A stretch of DNA of 64,000 bases, taken from Pseudomonas tumuqii (GTDB taxonomy: Bacteria > Pseudomonadota > Gammaproteobacteria > Pseudomonadales > Pseudomonadaceae). Under the pieces are notes generated by a model. It was not told where the DNA came from, searched no databases, and saw only the letters and a program-made list of their open reading frames with translations. Positions 16,528 to 24,890 of the stretch are shown here, in pieces. A program made the translations under genes and the position numbers. The DNA is taken from assembly GCF_013184545.1 (NCBI RefSeq), contig NZ_JAAOJA010000010.1, positions 124,001 to 188,000 on the forward strand, written 5' to 3'. Numbering within the stretch: position 1 is the first letter of the stretch; every line of letters starts with the position of its first letter.

Positions 16528-17080
16528 CCAGTTGCCCTCCGTTCGCATGTCGATAACTACTCAGCATGGCCTCGCGGGCCCGGGCCAGCCGCGATTTGAC
16601 CGTTCCCTGCTGGATGCCCAGGGTGGTCGCCAGCTCTGCATAGGACAGACCCTCGACTTCACGCAGCAGCAGGATTTCCCGATGCTCCAGCGGCAGCCGG
16701 GCAAGCAGGTGTTCCAACAGGGTGAGGCGCTGCGCACCGGCCAATTGCTGTTCCGGGGACGCCACGGGACTGACCAGCTGACCGCAGTCCTCGAGGGCTG
16801 CGCATGGCTGACGCCGCTGCCGGCGCAGCGCATCCAGGGTGGTGTTGCGGGCGATCTGCAGCAACCAGGTCTGAAAGCGCGCCTCAGGCCGCCATTTGTC
16901 CAAGGCCAGATAGGCCTTGAGGAAGGTGTCCTGGGTGATGTCCAGCGCCTCGTCGCCGCCTGCGCACAAACGCCGGACGAACTGGAATACGCGCGCCTGG
17001 TTGCGTTGCATCAGCGAGCCGAAAGCATGCCGATTGCCCGCCTGGGCCTGCTGGATCAACCGTTCTTCCGAGTCGTGCAT
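16520..17080 (-). CDS. ECF RNA polymerase sigma factor
   Basis: 186 residues from the ATG at 17080 (MHDSEERLIQQAQ), the position at which ECF proteins normally begin. Region 2 has DEALDITQDTFLKAYLALDKW for -10 recognition; region 4 has LSYAELATTLGIQQGTVKSRLARARE. It heads a three- to four-gene operon with a membrane anti-sigma factor and a metal-sensor-like protein, so it probably responds to envelope metal or redox stress. A matching ECF promoter lies just upstream (17130-17156), indicating autoregulation. Confidence 0.92.
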   Translation of the reverse strand: MHDSEERLIQQAQAGNRHAFGSLMQRNQARVFQFVRRLCAGGDEALDITQDTFLKAYLALDKWRPEARFQTWLLQIARNTTLDALRRQRRQPCAALEDCGQLVSPVASPEQQLAGAQRLTLLEHLLARLPLEHREILLLREVEGLSYAELATTLGIQQGTVKSRLARAREAMLSSYRHANGGQLDD

Positions 17081-17129
17081 GTCAACTTTCCTGCTCAAGA
17101 CATCGGCCCCTGCACGCGGCGTTATGGGT

Positions 17130-17156
17130 TTAACGCCGCCGCCGGGCAAATGTTCC
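17130..17156 (-). promoter_or_regulatory. Candidate ECF-type autoregulatory promoter
   Basis: On the minus strand GGAAC is followed after exactly 16 nt by CGTTAA, the classical -35 (AAC) and -10 (CGT) arrangement of ECF promoters. The predicted start lies about 40 nt before the sigma ATG. The rest of 17081-17415 shows no gene. Confidence 0.65.
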
Positions 17157-17415
17157 ATCCGTATCGGCTCAACGTGGAACTATCATCCGGCCGCCACCGC
17201 AGTCGCCGCGCGTGGTGCGTTCGGGCGCTGTTGTGCTTCGGCCGCGAAATCCGCACCTACAGAAAGACACAGCCCCGTGCAACACCTGACCCGGACAGGC
17301 TGATCTCCAGCACCGACCGAGGACCAACGGCGCGAGGGCCGTGCTCTGGCTGGAAGCGCCACATTGGTCGACGGCGATAGCGCCTCCCACGGCGGGTTGA
17401 CAGGGCGATCCACCG

Positions 17416-17447
17416 GGCTAAGATAGTAATCGATTACTATCTTAGCC
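17416..17447. promoter_or_regulatory. Perfect 32-bp palindromic operator for the TetR-family regulator
   Basis: Each half is GATTACTATCTTAGCC (second half, 17432-17447) and its exact reverse complement (17416-17431), with no spacer. It ends 13 bp before the GTG start of the TetR gene and overlaps its likely promoter (TACTAT as -10). Length and position are right for an autoregulatory TetR operator controlling the whole exporter operon. Confidence 0.8.
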
Positions 17448-17460
17448 GAGGAATACCCCA

Positions 17461-18072
17461 GTGGATACCCATTCGAGGCACCTGCCCGCCGATGAACGAC
17501 GGGCCGTGACGGTCGAGGCGGTGATTGAGCTGGCCGGCTCGCAAAACCCCAGCGAGATCACTACTTCGGCAATCGCCAAGCACATGAAGCTGACCCAAGG
17601 CGCCTTGTTCCGTCATTTCCCGAACAAGGAGGCCATCTGGCAGGCGGTCATGGAGTGGGTCGCCGAGCGCCTCCTGGCTCGGGTCGACCGGGCCGCGCAC
17701 GGCATCGAATCGCCCCTGGCCGCGCTGCAGGCCATGTTCATGAGCCATATCGAGTTCGTCGCCGAGCACCCCGGGGTGCCGCGCATGATCTTTGGCGAGC
17801 TTCAGCGTGCTGAAACCACGGCCGCCAAGCGCATGGTGCAGACCCTGATTCAACGCTACGGCGAGCGCTTGCACTGCTGCATCGAGAAGGGCAAGGCCTG
17901 CGGCGAGCTGTGCGCCAGCCTGGATAGCCAGGCGGCGGCCACGCTGTTCATCGGCACCATCCAGGGCCTGGTCATGCAGTCCATGCTGGCCGGGGACGTG
18001 GCGCGCATTCGTGAGGATGCGCCCAGGGTGTTTGCGCTTTATCGGCGCGGCATCGCGAGCGCAGCACAATGA
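17461..18072 (+). CDS. TetR-family transcriptional regulator
   Basis: 203 residues, GTG start with a GAGGAA box. N-terminal TetR helix-turn-helix (ITTSAIAKHMKLTQGALFRHFPNKEAIWQAV, about 38-68) and a helical ligand domain with two cysteines in LHCCIEKGKACGELC. It is the first gene of an operon with an HlyD protein, an FtsX-like permease and an ATPase, overlapping the HlyD gene by 4 bp. It most likely represses itself and the exporter through the adjacent palindrome. Inducer unknown; the cysteine-rich segment could allow thiol- or metal-based sensing. Confidence 0.9.
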   Translation: MDTHSRHLPADERRAVTVEAVIELAGSQNPSEITTSAIAKHMKLTQGALFRHFPNKEAIWQAVMEWVAERLLARVDRAAHGIESPLAALQAMFMSHIEFVAEHPGVPRMIFGELQRAETTAAKRMVQTLIQRYGERLHCCIEKGKACGELCASLDSQAAATLFIGTIQGLVMQSMLAGDVARIREDAPRVFALYRRGIASAAQ

Positions 18073-19205
18073 CACGCCGCACCCTGGCGCTCCTGGCGGT
18101 GCTCGTTCCGCTGCTCGCGCTGTTCGTCTATGTCAGCCTGAGCTCCGGCCCCCTAGCTCCGGTGGCGGTGACGCTGGCGACCGTGCAGGATCGCTCGCTC
18201 AGCCCCGCCCTGTTCGGCATTGGTACGGTCGAGGCGCGCTACACCTACAAGATCGGCCCCACCCTGACCGGGCGGGTTAAACGGCTGGATGTGCAGGTAG
18301 GCGACCGGGTGAAGGCCGGGCAAGTGCTCGGTGAAATGGAGCCGGTCGATCTCGATGAGCGCGTACGCTCACAGCAAGCGGCAGCCAAGCGCGCCGAAGC
18401 CGTATTGCGCGAGGCCGAGGCGCGGCGCCGCTATGCGCAATCCCAGGCACAGCGTTTCGAGAAACTGTTCGCCAAGCGCATGACCAGCGAGGAAATCATC
18501 AGCACCAAGCGCCAGGAACTGCAGATCGCCGATGCCGTTCTATCCGCCGCGCGCGAAGACCTCGCGCGCGCCACTTCCGACTACCAGGCACTCGTGGCGC
18601 AGCGACGCAATTTGCGCCTGATCGCCCCGACAGACGGGGTGGTCGCCGCGCGTAACGCCGACCCGGGCACGACCATAGTCGCGGGCCAGGCCGTGATTGA
18701 ACTGATCGACCCGGACAGCCTATGGATCAACACACGCTTCGACCAGATCAGCGCCTCGAAGCTCGAGGCCGGCCTGCCGGCAAGCATTGTGCTGCGTTCG
18801 CGCAACGGCCAGGCGCTGGACGGCCGGGTGTTGCGCGTGGAACCCATGGCCGACGCGGTGACCGAGGAAATCCTCGCCAAGGTGGCGTTCGAGGCTCCAG
18901 CACAGGCCCTGCCGCCGATTGGCGAGTTGGCCGAAGTCAGCGTTGCCTTGCCCGCCCTTGCGGCGACCCCGGTGCTTCCCAATGCGGCAGTCAGCTATCA
19001 GGCCGGCCGTATCGGCGTATGGCAGGTCATCGATCGCGACCTGCATTTCACCCCCATCAGCCTCGGCGCCGCCGACCTGGATGGCTGGGTGCAGGTCGCA
19101 GCAGGGCTCGAGAGCGGCGCCCGGGTGGTGGTTTATCGCGAAAAGGCACTGACCGAGCGCAGCCGGCTGCATGTGGTCGAGCAAATGCCCGGAGTGCCGC
19201 ATTGA
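18069..19205 (+). CDS. HlyD/MFP periplasmic adaptor subunit
   Basis: 378 residues: an N-terminal membrane anchor (about 5-24), lipoyl halves (TYKIGPTLTGRVKRLDVQVGDRVKAGQ and LRLIAPTDGVVAARNADPG), a coiled-coil hairpin (about 95-165) and beta-barrel domains. It is the adaptor of a tripartite exporter of the DevB/MacA type. The start overlaps the TetR stop (ATGA), and its stop overlaps the TTG start of the permease. No outer-membrane factor gene is in the operon, so a TolC/OprM-like protein elsewhere would be needed. Confidence 0.9.
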   Translation: MTRRTLALLAVLVPLLALFVYVSLSSGPLAPVAVTLATVQDRSLSPALFGIGTVEARYTYKIGPTLTGRVKRLDVQVGDRVKAGQVLGEMEPVDLDERVRSQQAAAKRAEAVLREAEARRRYAQSQAQRFEKLFAKRMTSEEIISTKRQELQIADAVLSAAREDLARATSDYQALVAQRRNLRLIAPTDGVVAARNADPGTTIVAGQAVIELIDPDSLWINTRFDQISASKLEAGLPASIVLRSRNGQALDGRVLRVEPMADAVTEEILAKVAFEAPAQALPPIGELAEVSVALPALAATPVLPNAAVSYQAGRIGVWQVIDRDLHFTPISLGAADLDGWVQVAAGLESGARVVVYREKALTERSRLHVVEQMPGVPH

Positions 19206-20404
19206 TCAGCCTGGCCGGTCGCGACATCCTGCATGCCTGGGGCAAGTTCGTGTTCACCGGCATCGGCCTGGGCCTGTTGATCGGCGTGACCCTGGTCATG
19301 GCGGGCGTATACAGAGGCATGGTCGATGACGGCAAAGTATTGCTCGACAACAGCGGCGCCGACCTCTGGGTGGTGCAAAAAGGCACCCTCGGCCCCTACG
19401 CTGAGCCATCCAGCATCAACGACGACCGCTACCGCGGCCTCCTCGGCATGCCGGGTATTGCCCAGGCCGCCAACGTGACTTACCTGACCATGCAGATCGA
19501 CAGGGGCGACGATGACGTGCGTGCCATGGTGGTTGGCATCGCACCCGGCGCGGCGGGCACGCCCGGCTGGCCGCCGTACCTGATCGCCGGGCGGCAGATC
19601 ACCCGCAGTCACTATGAGGCGGTCGCCGATATCGCCAGCGGTTTCCAACTGGGCGACCGCCTCGACATCCGCCGCAATCAGTACCGGGTGGTGGGCTTGA
19701 CCCGGCGCATGGTGTCGTCCAGCGGCGATCCGATGGTGTTCATTCCGTTGAAGGATGCCCAGCAGGCCCAGTTCCTCAAGGACAACGACACCCTCTGGCA
19801 GAACCGCCGGCGCACTGAAGCCAACCCGGCCTTCAACCGCGCCGAAGTGCCCGGCCTGCTTGCCGCCATCAATGCCTCGCAAGAAACCAGTCAATCGGTC
19901 AATGCCGTGCTGGTGCGACTGCAACCCGGGCAGGCGGCCGATCAGGCGGCCGAAGCCATCCGCCGCTGGAAACGGCTGACGACCTATACCCGACCGCAGA
20001 TGGAAGCCATCCTCATCGGCAAGCTGATCGCCACCTCGGCCAAACAGATCGGCATGTTCCTGATCATTCTGGCGCTGGTCAGCGCGGCCATCGTCGCCTT
20101 CATCATCTACACCCTGACCATGGACAAGATCCGTGAAATTGCGGTGCTGAAGTTGATCGGCACCAAGAACCGCACAATCGCCGCCATGATCATGCAGCAG
20201 TCCCTGGCCCTGGGCCTGATCGGTTTCGTGGTGGGCAAGATCACCGCCACCTTCGCCGCGCCGTTTTTCCCCAAGTATGTGCTGCTGATACCGCAGGACT
20301 CCGTCGTCGGTTTCTTCGCCGTGCTGGCGATCTGTGTACTCGCCAGCCTTATCGCCATCCACATGGCGCTCAAGGTCGATCCGGCCGAAGCAATAGGTGG
20401 TTGA
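19202..20404 (+). CDS. ABC transporter permease, FtsX/DevC-type
   Basis: 400 residues from a TTG start that overlaps the HlyD stop (TTGA); GGAG lies 7 nt upstream. The open frame extends upstream but only as the shadow of the HlyD gene. Topology is MacB/FtsX-like: one N-terminal membrane helix (about 20-40), a large periplasmic domain (MacB_PCD, about 45-265) and three C-terminal helices (FLIILALVSAAIVAFIIYT and onward). With the HlyD and ATPase subunits it forms a DevBCA-like exporter; substrate unknown. Confidence 0.88.
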   Translation: MISLAGRDILHAWGKFVFTGIGLGLLIGVTLVMAGVYRGMVDDGKVLLDNSGADLWVVQKGTLGPYAEPSSINDDRYRGLLGMPGIAQAANVTYLTMQIDRGDDDVRAMVVGIAPGAAGTPGWPPYLIAGRQITRSHYEAVADIASGFQLGDRLDIRRNQYRVVGLTRRMVSSSGDPMVFIPLKDAQQAQFLKDNDTLWQNRRRTEANPAFNRAEVPGLLAAINASQETSQSVNAVLVRLQPGQAADQAAEAIRRWKRLTTYTRPQMEAILIGKLIATSAKQIGMFLIILALVSAAIVAFIIYTLTMDKIREIAVLKLIGTKNRTIAAMIMQQSLALGLIGFVVGKITATFAAPFFPKYVLLIPQDSVVGFFAVLAICVLASLIAIHMALKVDPAEAIGG

Positions 20405-20405
20405 A

Positions 20406-21116
20406 ATGAGCAGCAAAGGCATCCGCATCGAAGGTTTGAGCAAGCGCTATGGCAAAGGCGATACCGCGGTAGACGCGCTGAAGCATGTGGACATGCAGGT
20501 CGCGCCGGGCGAAGTCGTGGGCCTGATCGGCCCTTCCGGCTCGGGCAAGAGCACCCTGCTCAAATGCCTTGGCGCAGTGATAGACCCGAGCGGCGGACGG
20601 ATGATCCTGGGTGACCAAGTGATCTTTGATAATGGCTGGAAGGTCCGCGACTTGCGCGCCCTGCGCCGAGACAAGATCGGCTTCGTGTTCCAGGCGCCGT
20701 ACCTGATCCCGTTTCTCGATGTCACCGACAACGTCGCCCTGCTACCGATGCTGACCGGCATGCCCAATGACCAGGCGCGCGCACAAGCTGTGGGACTGCT
20801 GACGGCCCTGGATGTACAACACCGCATCAGCGCCATGCCCTCGCAACTTTCCGGCGGCGAACAACAGCGGGTCGCCATTGCCCGCGGGCTGATCAACCGG
20901 CCACCGGTGATCCTCGCCGATGAACCCACCGCGCCGCTCGACAGCATGCGCGCCATGGCGGTCATGCGCATCCTCAACGACATGGCGCGCCAGTTCGAGA
21001 CGGCAATCATCGTCGTCACCCATGATGAGAAAATCATCCCCACCTTCAAGCGCATCTACCACATCCGCGACGGCGTGACCCATGAGGAAGTCGGCGAAGG
21101 CAGGAGCCTCGAGTGA
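20406..21116 (+). CDS. ABC transporter ATPase, DevA/LolD-type
   Basis: 236 residues from the ATG at 20406 (AGGTGG upstream). Walker A is GPSGSGKST, the signature LSGGEQQRVAIARGL, and Walker B VILADEPTAPLD, in which Pro stands where Ala or Gly is usual. It follows the permease stop by one base and is the last gene of the TetR-regulated exporter operon. It should power the FtsX-type permease in a mechanotransmission exporter. Confidence 0.92.
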   Translation: MSSKGIRIEGLSKRYGKGDTAVDALKHVDMQVAPGEVVGLIGPSGSGKSTLLKCLGAVIDPSGGRMILGDQVIFDNGWKVRDLRALRRDKIGFVFQAPYLIPFLDVTDNVALLPMLTGMPNDQARAQAVGLLTALDVQHRISAMPSQLSGGEQQRVAIARGLINRPPVILADEPTAPLDSMRAMAVMRILNDMARQFETAIIVVTHDEKIIPTFKRIYHIRDGVTHEEVGEGRSLE

Positions 21117-21188
21117 GCCGCAATGATGCGGGCGGTACGCCGCATCGCTGCGCACGGACCGCCAGCCGGATCGTGCGGAACCTCCCAC

Positions 21189-21217
21189 AAAAAAGGGCCA
21201 CCGCAGTGACCCTTTTC
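21189..21217 (-). terminator. Intrinsic terminator of the spu operon, possibly bidirectional
   Basis: On the minus strand GGGTCAC, loop TGCG, GTGGCCC (one G-U pair) is followed by UUUUUU; on the plus strand the same hairpin is followed by CCCTTTT. It lies between the convergent exporter and spuH genes. Confidence 0.8.
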
Positions 21218-21238
21218 CGTTTCTACGCAGATGACTAC

Positions 21239-22138
21239 CTAAGCGGCCGCGTGGATCTGCGACGGGTCGCGGCGGCTGTCCGGGCCGTTTTGCAGGTGGG
21301 CGCCGGTGCTTTCGTCCATGGCTTGCTGGATCGCCTTCTTGCGTCGGTCTTCGGCCCGGCGGGCGAAGAACCAGATGATAAAGGTCATCAGCGACACCGA
21401 CAGCAGGATCAGGCTGGCCACCGCGTTGATCTCCGGCTTCACGCCCAGGCGCACGGCGGAGAAGATCTCCATCGGCAGGGTGGTGGAACCGGGACCGGAG
21501 ACGAAGCTGGCCAGAACCAGGTCGTCCAGCGACAGGGCGAAGGACATCATGCCGCCGGCCGCCAGGGACGGCGCGATCATCGGCACGGTGATCAGGAAGA
21601 ACACCTTCCACGGCTTGGCGCCCAGGTCCATGGCCGCCTCCTCGATGGACAGGTCCAGCTCACGCAGGCGCGCCGAGACCACCACCGACACGTAGGCCGC
21701 GCAGAAGGTGGTGTGGGCGATCCAGATGGTCAGGATGCCGCGTTCGGCGGGCCAGCCGATCAGTTGCGCCATGGCCACGAACAGCAACAGCAGCGACAGA
21801 CCGGTGATCACTTCGGGCATTACCAGCGGCGCGGTGACCAGACCACCGAACAGGGTACGGCCCTTGAAGTGGGTGACCCGGGTCAGCACGAAGGCCGCCA
21901 GGGTACCCAGAGCCACCGCCGCCACCGCGGTATAGCAGGCGATTTCCAGAGAGCGCATCACTGCGTTCATCAACTGGGTGTTGTCGAGCAGGCCGATGTA
22001 CCACTTTAGCGACCAGCCGCCCCACACCGTGACCAGGCGCGAGCCGTTGAACGAGTAGATCACCAGGATCAGCATCGGCAGGTAGATGAACAGCAGGCCG
22101 ACCCACAGCATGATGGTGGAGAAACTGTAACGCTTCAT
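21239..22138 (-). CDS. spuH: Polyamine ABC transporter permease SpuH (PotI-like)
   Basis: 299 residues with about six membrane helices and the EAA loop that contacts the ATPase (IEEAAMDLGAKPWKVFFLITVPMI). PotI-type permeases pair with PotH to form the channel for putrescine/spermidine. The start overlaps the spuG stop by 4 bp, so the permeases are translationally coupled. The C-terminal tail after the last helix is hydrophilic (KKAIQQAMDEST...). It is the last gene of the spu transport operon. Confidence 0.93.
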   Translation of the reverse strand: MKRYSFSTIMLWVGLLFIYLPMLILVIYSFNGSRLVTVWGGWSLKWYIGLLDNTQLMNAVMRSLEIACYTAVAAVALGTLAAFVLTRVTHFKGRTLFGGLVTAPLVMPEVITGLSLLLLFVAMAQLIGWPAERGILTIWIAHTTFCAAYVSVVVSARLRELDLSIEEAAMDLGAKPWKVFFLITVPMIAPSLAAGGMMSFALSLDDLVLASFVSGPGSTTLPMEIFSAVRLGVKPEINAVASLILLSVSLMTFIIWFFARRAEDRRKKAIQQAMDESTGAHLQNGPDSRRDPSQIHAAA

Positions 22139-23046
22139 GGACGACCCTCCATCTCTTTAGCCTGGTTACGATTGAACAGGATGATCGGGATCATCAAGAT
22201 CGCCAGCATCACCACCGCCAGGGCGGAGGCCACCGGCCAGTCGCGGTTATTGAAGAACTCCTGCCAGAGCACCTTGCCGATCATCAAGGTCTCCGGGCCG
22301 CCGAGCAGTTCGGGAATCACGAACTCGCCGACCACCGGGATGAACACCAGCATGCAGCCGGCGACGATGCCGTTTTTCGACAGCGGCACGGTGATCTTCC
22401 AGAAGCTGTTGTAGGTACTCGATCCCAGGTCGGCCGCGGCCTCCAGCAGGCTCTGGTCGTGCTTGACCAGGTTGGCGTAGAGCGGCAGCACCATGAACGG
22501 CAAGTACGAGTACACGACCCCGATATAGACCGCGATGTTGGTGTTGAGGATCTGCAGCGGCGTATCGATCAGGCCGATGCTCTGCAGGAAGCCATTGAGC
22601 AGGCCGTTGTTGCTGAGGATGCCCATCCAGGCGTACACGCGGATCAGGATCGCCGTCCAGGTCGGCATCATGATCAGCAGCAGGTACACCAGTTGCATTT
22701 CCTTGTCGGCACGGGCGATGGCATAGGCCATCGGATAGCCGAGCAGCAAACACAGGAGGGTGCTGAAGAAGGCCATCTGCAACGAGCCGAGGTAGGCGGC
22801 CAGGTACAGATCGTCCTCACTGAGGAAGATGTAGTTGCTCAGGTTGAGCACCAGCGAGATCTTGTCTTCCGCCCAGGTGTACACGTCGGTGTACGGCGGA
22901 ATAGAGACTTCGGCTTCGGCAAAGCTGATCTTCAAGACGATGATGAAGGGCAGCAGGAAGAACATGAACAACCAGATGAAGGGCACTCCGATGACGAAGT
23001 GCCGGCCCCTGGGCAGGCGGCGGCTGATGCTTCGGGAAATGTTCAT
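22135..23046 (-). CDS. spuG: Polyamine ABC transporter permease SpuG (PotH-like)
   Basis: 303 residues, six predicted membrane helices, with the EAA-type loop LLEAAADLGSSTYNSFWKITVPLS. It overlaps spuF upstream by 4 bp and spuH downstream by 4 bp. With SpuH it forms the inner-membrane channel of the polyamine importer. Confidence 0.93.
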   Translation of the reverse strand: MNISRSISRRLPRGRHFVIGVPFIWLFMFFLLPFIIVLKISFAEAEVSIPPYTDVYTWAEDKISLVLNLSNYIFLSEDDLYLAAYLGSLQMAFFSTLLCLLLGYPMAYAIARADKEMQLVYLLLIMMPTWTAILIRVYAWMGILSNNGLLNGFLQSIGLIDTPLQILNTNIAVYIGVVYSYLPFMVLPLYANLVKHDQSLLEAAADLGSSTYNSFWKITVPLSKNGIVAGCMLVFIPVVGEFVIPELLGGPETLMIGKVLWQEFFNNRDWPVASALAVVMLAILMIPIILFNRNQAKEMEGRP

Positions 23047-24185
23047 GAGCGCAATGCCACCCCGCTGTCATCCTCCCACCACACATAGACCTGGTCGTCC
23101 CAGGTCGGCCGCGTGCCACGGCGTTCGGCGTTGGCGACGAAGGACTGGACGATCTTGCCGCTGGGCAACTGCACATGGAACACCGAATGGCCGCCCAGGT
23201 AGGCGATGTCGTGCACGGTGCCGCGCGACCAGTTGTACTCGCAGGTCGGCTGCTCGGTGGTGACCAGCAGCTTCTCCGGGCGAATGGCGTAGGTGATGCT
23301 CTTGTCCTGCACCGAGGTGGTGACGCCGTGGCCGACAAAGATGTTGCGCTCCAGATCCGGGCTGTCGATCAGCGCGTGGCCTTCGGCGTCCTCGACCACC
23401 TGGCCGTCGAACAGGTTGACGTTGCCGATGAATTCGCAGACCAGGCGGCTGGTCGGCGTCTCGTAGATGTCCACCGGGCTACCGATCTGGGCGATCCAGC
23501 CCAGGTGCATGATGGCGATGCGCTGGGCCATGGTCATGGCCTCTTCCTGGTCGTGGGTGACCATCACGCAGGTCACGCCGACCCGCTCGATGATCTCGAC
23601 CAGCTCCAGCTGCATCTGCGAGCGCAGTTTCTTGTCCAGCGCGCCCATCGGCTCGTCGAGCAGCAGCAGTTTCGGGCTCTTGGCCAGGGAGCGGGCCAGG
23701 GCCACGCGCTGGCGCTGGCCGCCGGACAGTTGGTGCGGCTTGCGCTTGGCGTACTGGCTCATCTGCACCAGCTTGAGCATCTCGGCGACCCGCGCATCGA
23801 TCTCGAGCCTGGACATCTTGTCCTGCTTGAGACCGAAGGCGATGTTGTCGGCCACGCTCATGTGCGGGAACAGCGCGTAGGACTGGAACATCATGTTGAT
23901 CGGCCGCTCGTAGGGCGGCAGGTCGGTGATGTCCTCGCCGTCGAGGTAGATGCGCCCCTCGGTCGGCCGCTCGAAGCCGGCGAGCATGCGCAGCAGGGTC
24001 GATTTGCCCGAGCCCGAGCCGCCGAGCAGCGCGAAGATTTCGCCTTTGTTGATGGTCAGAGAGACGTCGTCGACGGCGATGGTTTCATCGAACTTCTTCG
24101 TCACCCGATCGATTTTGACCAACACCTCTTTCGGTTGTTGATCTCCCTCAAGAACCTTTTTATAGGCACTGGAAGCAACTGCCAT
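23043..24185 (-). CDS. spuF: Polyamine ABC transporter ATPase SpuF (PotG-like)
   Basis: 380 residues from the ATG at 24185 (GGGAG upstream). Walker A is GGSGSGKST (Gly for the usual Pro), the signature LSGGQRQRVALARSL, and Walker B LLLLDEPMGALD; a C-terminal TOBE_2 regulatory domain follows (AIRPEKLLV...). Its start is 705 bp from the next upstream gene of the operon, unlike the tight spacing elsewhere, so it may have its own promoter or depend on read-through from the binding-protein gene. Confidence 0.94.
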   Translation of the reverse strand: MAVASSAYKKVLEGDQQPKEVLVKIDRVTKKFDETIAVDDVSLTINKGEIFALLGGSGSGKSTLLRMLAGFERPTEGRIYLDGEDITDLPPYERPINMMFQSYALFPHMSVADNIAFGLKQDKMSRLEIDARVAEMLKLVQMSQYAKRKPHQLSGGQRQRVALARSLAKSPKLLLLDEPMGALDKKLRSQMQLELVEIIERVGVTCVMVTHDQEEAMTMAQRIAIMHLGWIAQIGSPVDIYETPTSRLVCEFIGNVNLFDGQVVEDAEGHALIDSPDLERNIFVGHGVTTSVQDKSITYAIRPEKLLVTTEQPTCEYNWSRGTVHDIAYLGGHSVFHVQLPSGKIVQSFVANAERRGTRPTWDDQVYVWWEDDSGVALRS

Positions 24186-24417
24186 TACCAAAACTCCCGC
24201 AAAAGTAGCGCCCAACCCCGACGGCCGGGCGTTTGAAATTACTGACCTGAGTCGACCCTGTTCCAGCTTCGGGTCATTGGCCTTTTTAGCTTGTTCGGCA
24301 ACTCCGCCGAGATAAACAATCTGTCCAAAACTGCTTGCGGCGGGTACACCGCTGCGTCACTGGCTACGTCCGCATCGATCGATACGGTCCACCGCTATGT
24401 GGCTTAGCGTAGCCAAG

Positions 24418-24594
24418 CTAATCACTGCCCCCGGCAATTGACCCGGGGCCTGGATAATTCGTGCAGGCCTCGGCCTGTTGCTCGTGGTCAGCGGCGCTCC
24501 GGCGGCACACCTGGACTGTCGCCGCCTGGGCCGTGGCCAGCAGGGCAAACGCCGCAGCGCTGGCGGTCAGGGTGTTGCCGAAGGCTGCTTGCAC
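24418..24594 (-). CDS. Possible small secreted protein
   Basis: 58 codons from a GTG at 24594, with AGGA 11 nt upstream. The product starts like a signal peptide (AAFGNTLTASAAAFALLATAQA) but lacks a basic N-terminus, then has a short cysteine-containing mature part (VQVCRRSAADHEQQAEACTN). It may be the decayed 5' end of a former periplasmic protein gene or may not be expressed. Confidence 0.25.
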   Translation of the reverse strand: MQAAFGNTLTASAAAFALLATAQAATVQVCRRSAADHEQQAEACTNYPGPGSIAGGSD

Positions 24595-24813
24595 AATTTG
24601 AGTCCTGTTTGAATCGGGCCGCCTGCAAAGAGGCCGACGGTCTATCGACAAAGACCTGCTCGTTCAGCGGATCGACATCAGCCAGGCAGCACATTCGGGC
24701 CTGGTCTTGCACCCTGCCGAGCTAACAGCAGGCAACAGCATGGCGAATGGCACGGACACAAGGCCGGCCAGCTGAGTTGAGCGATGCATAGGGTCTTCCT
24801 TCTTATTGTCAGG

Positions 24814-24841
24814 GTTTCTGGCGGGATGCCCCGCCAGAAAC
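24814..24841 (-). promoter_or_regulatory. Strong stem-loop downstream of the binding-protein gene
   Basis: A perfect 12-bp stem (GTTTCTGGCGGG / CCCGCCAGAAAC) with loop ATGC lies 50 bp after the stop codon of the binding-protein gene, with no U-tract. Such hairpins in ABC operons typically protect the upstream mRNA and give more binding protein than permease. A leaky terminator is the alternative. Confidence 0.6.
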
Positions 24842-24890
24842 GGGGTGGTTCAGCAGATCACCTGCATTCACCACCTTGCCGGGCTCGCTA

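Larger units (their letters stand above)
24186..24890. other. 705-bp non-coding gap at the position of spuE
   Basis: In P. aeruginosa two binding-protein genes (spuD, spuE) lie between spuC and spuF; here only one is present and this gap takes the place of the other. The gap carries a small possible ORF (24418-24594), a strong stem-loop (24814-24841) and the AGCGTAGCC-type short repeats near 24400, but no recognisable spuE residue pattern in any frame. Confidence 0.55.

Noticed and set aside
24186..24357. In-frame N-terminal extension of spuF reading VAEQAKKANDPKLEQG and onward
   Set aside because: No start codon with ribosome site before the upstream stop near 24358; the ATG at 24185 has GGGAG and gives the normal SpuF length.
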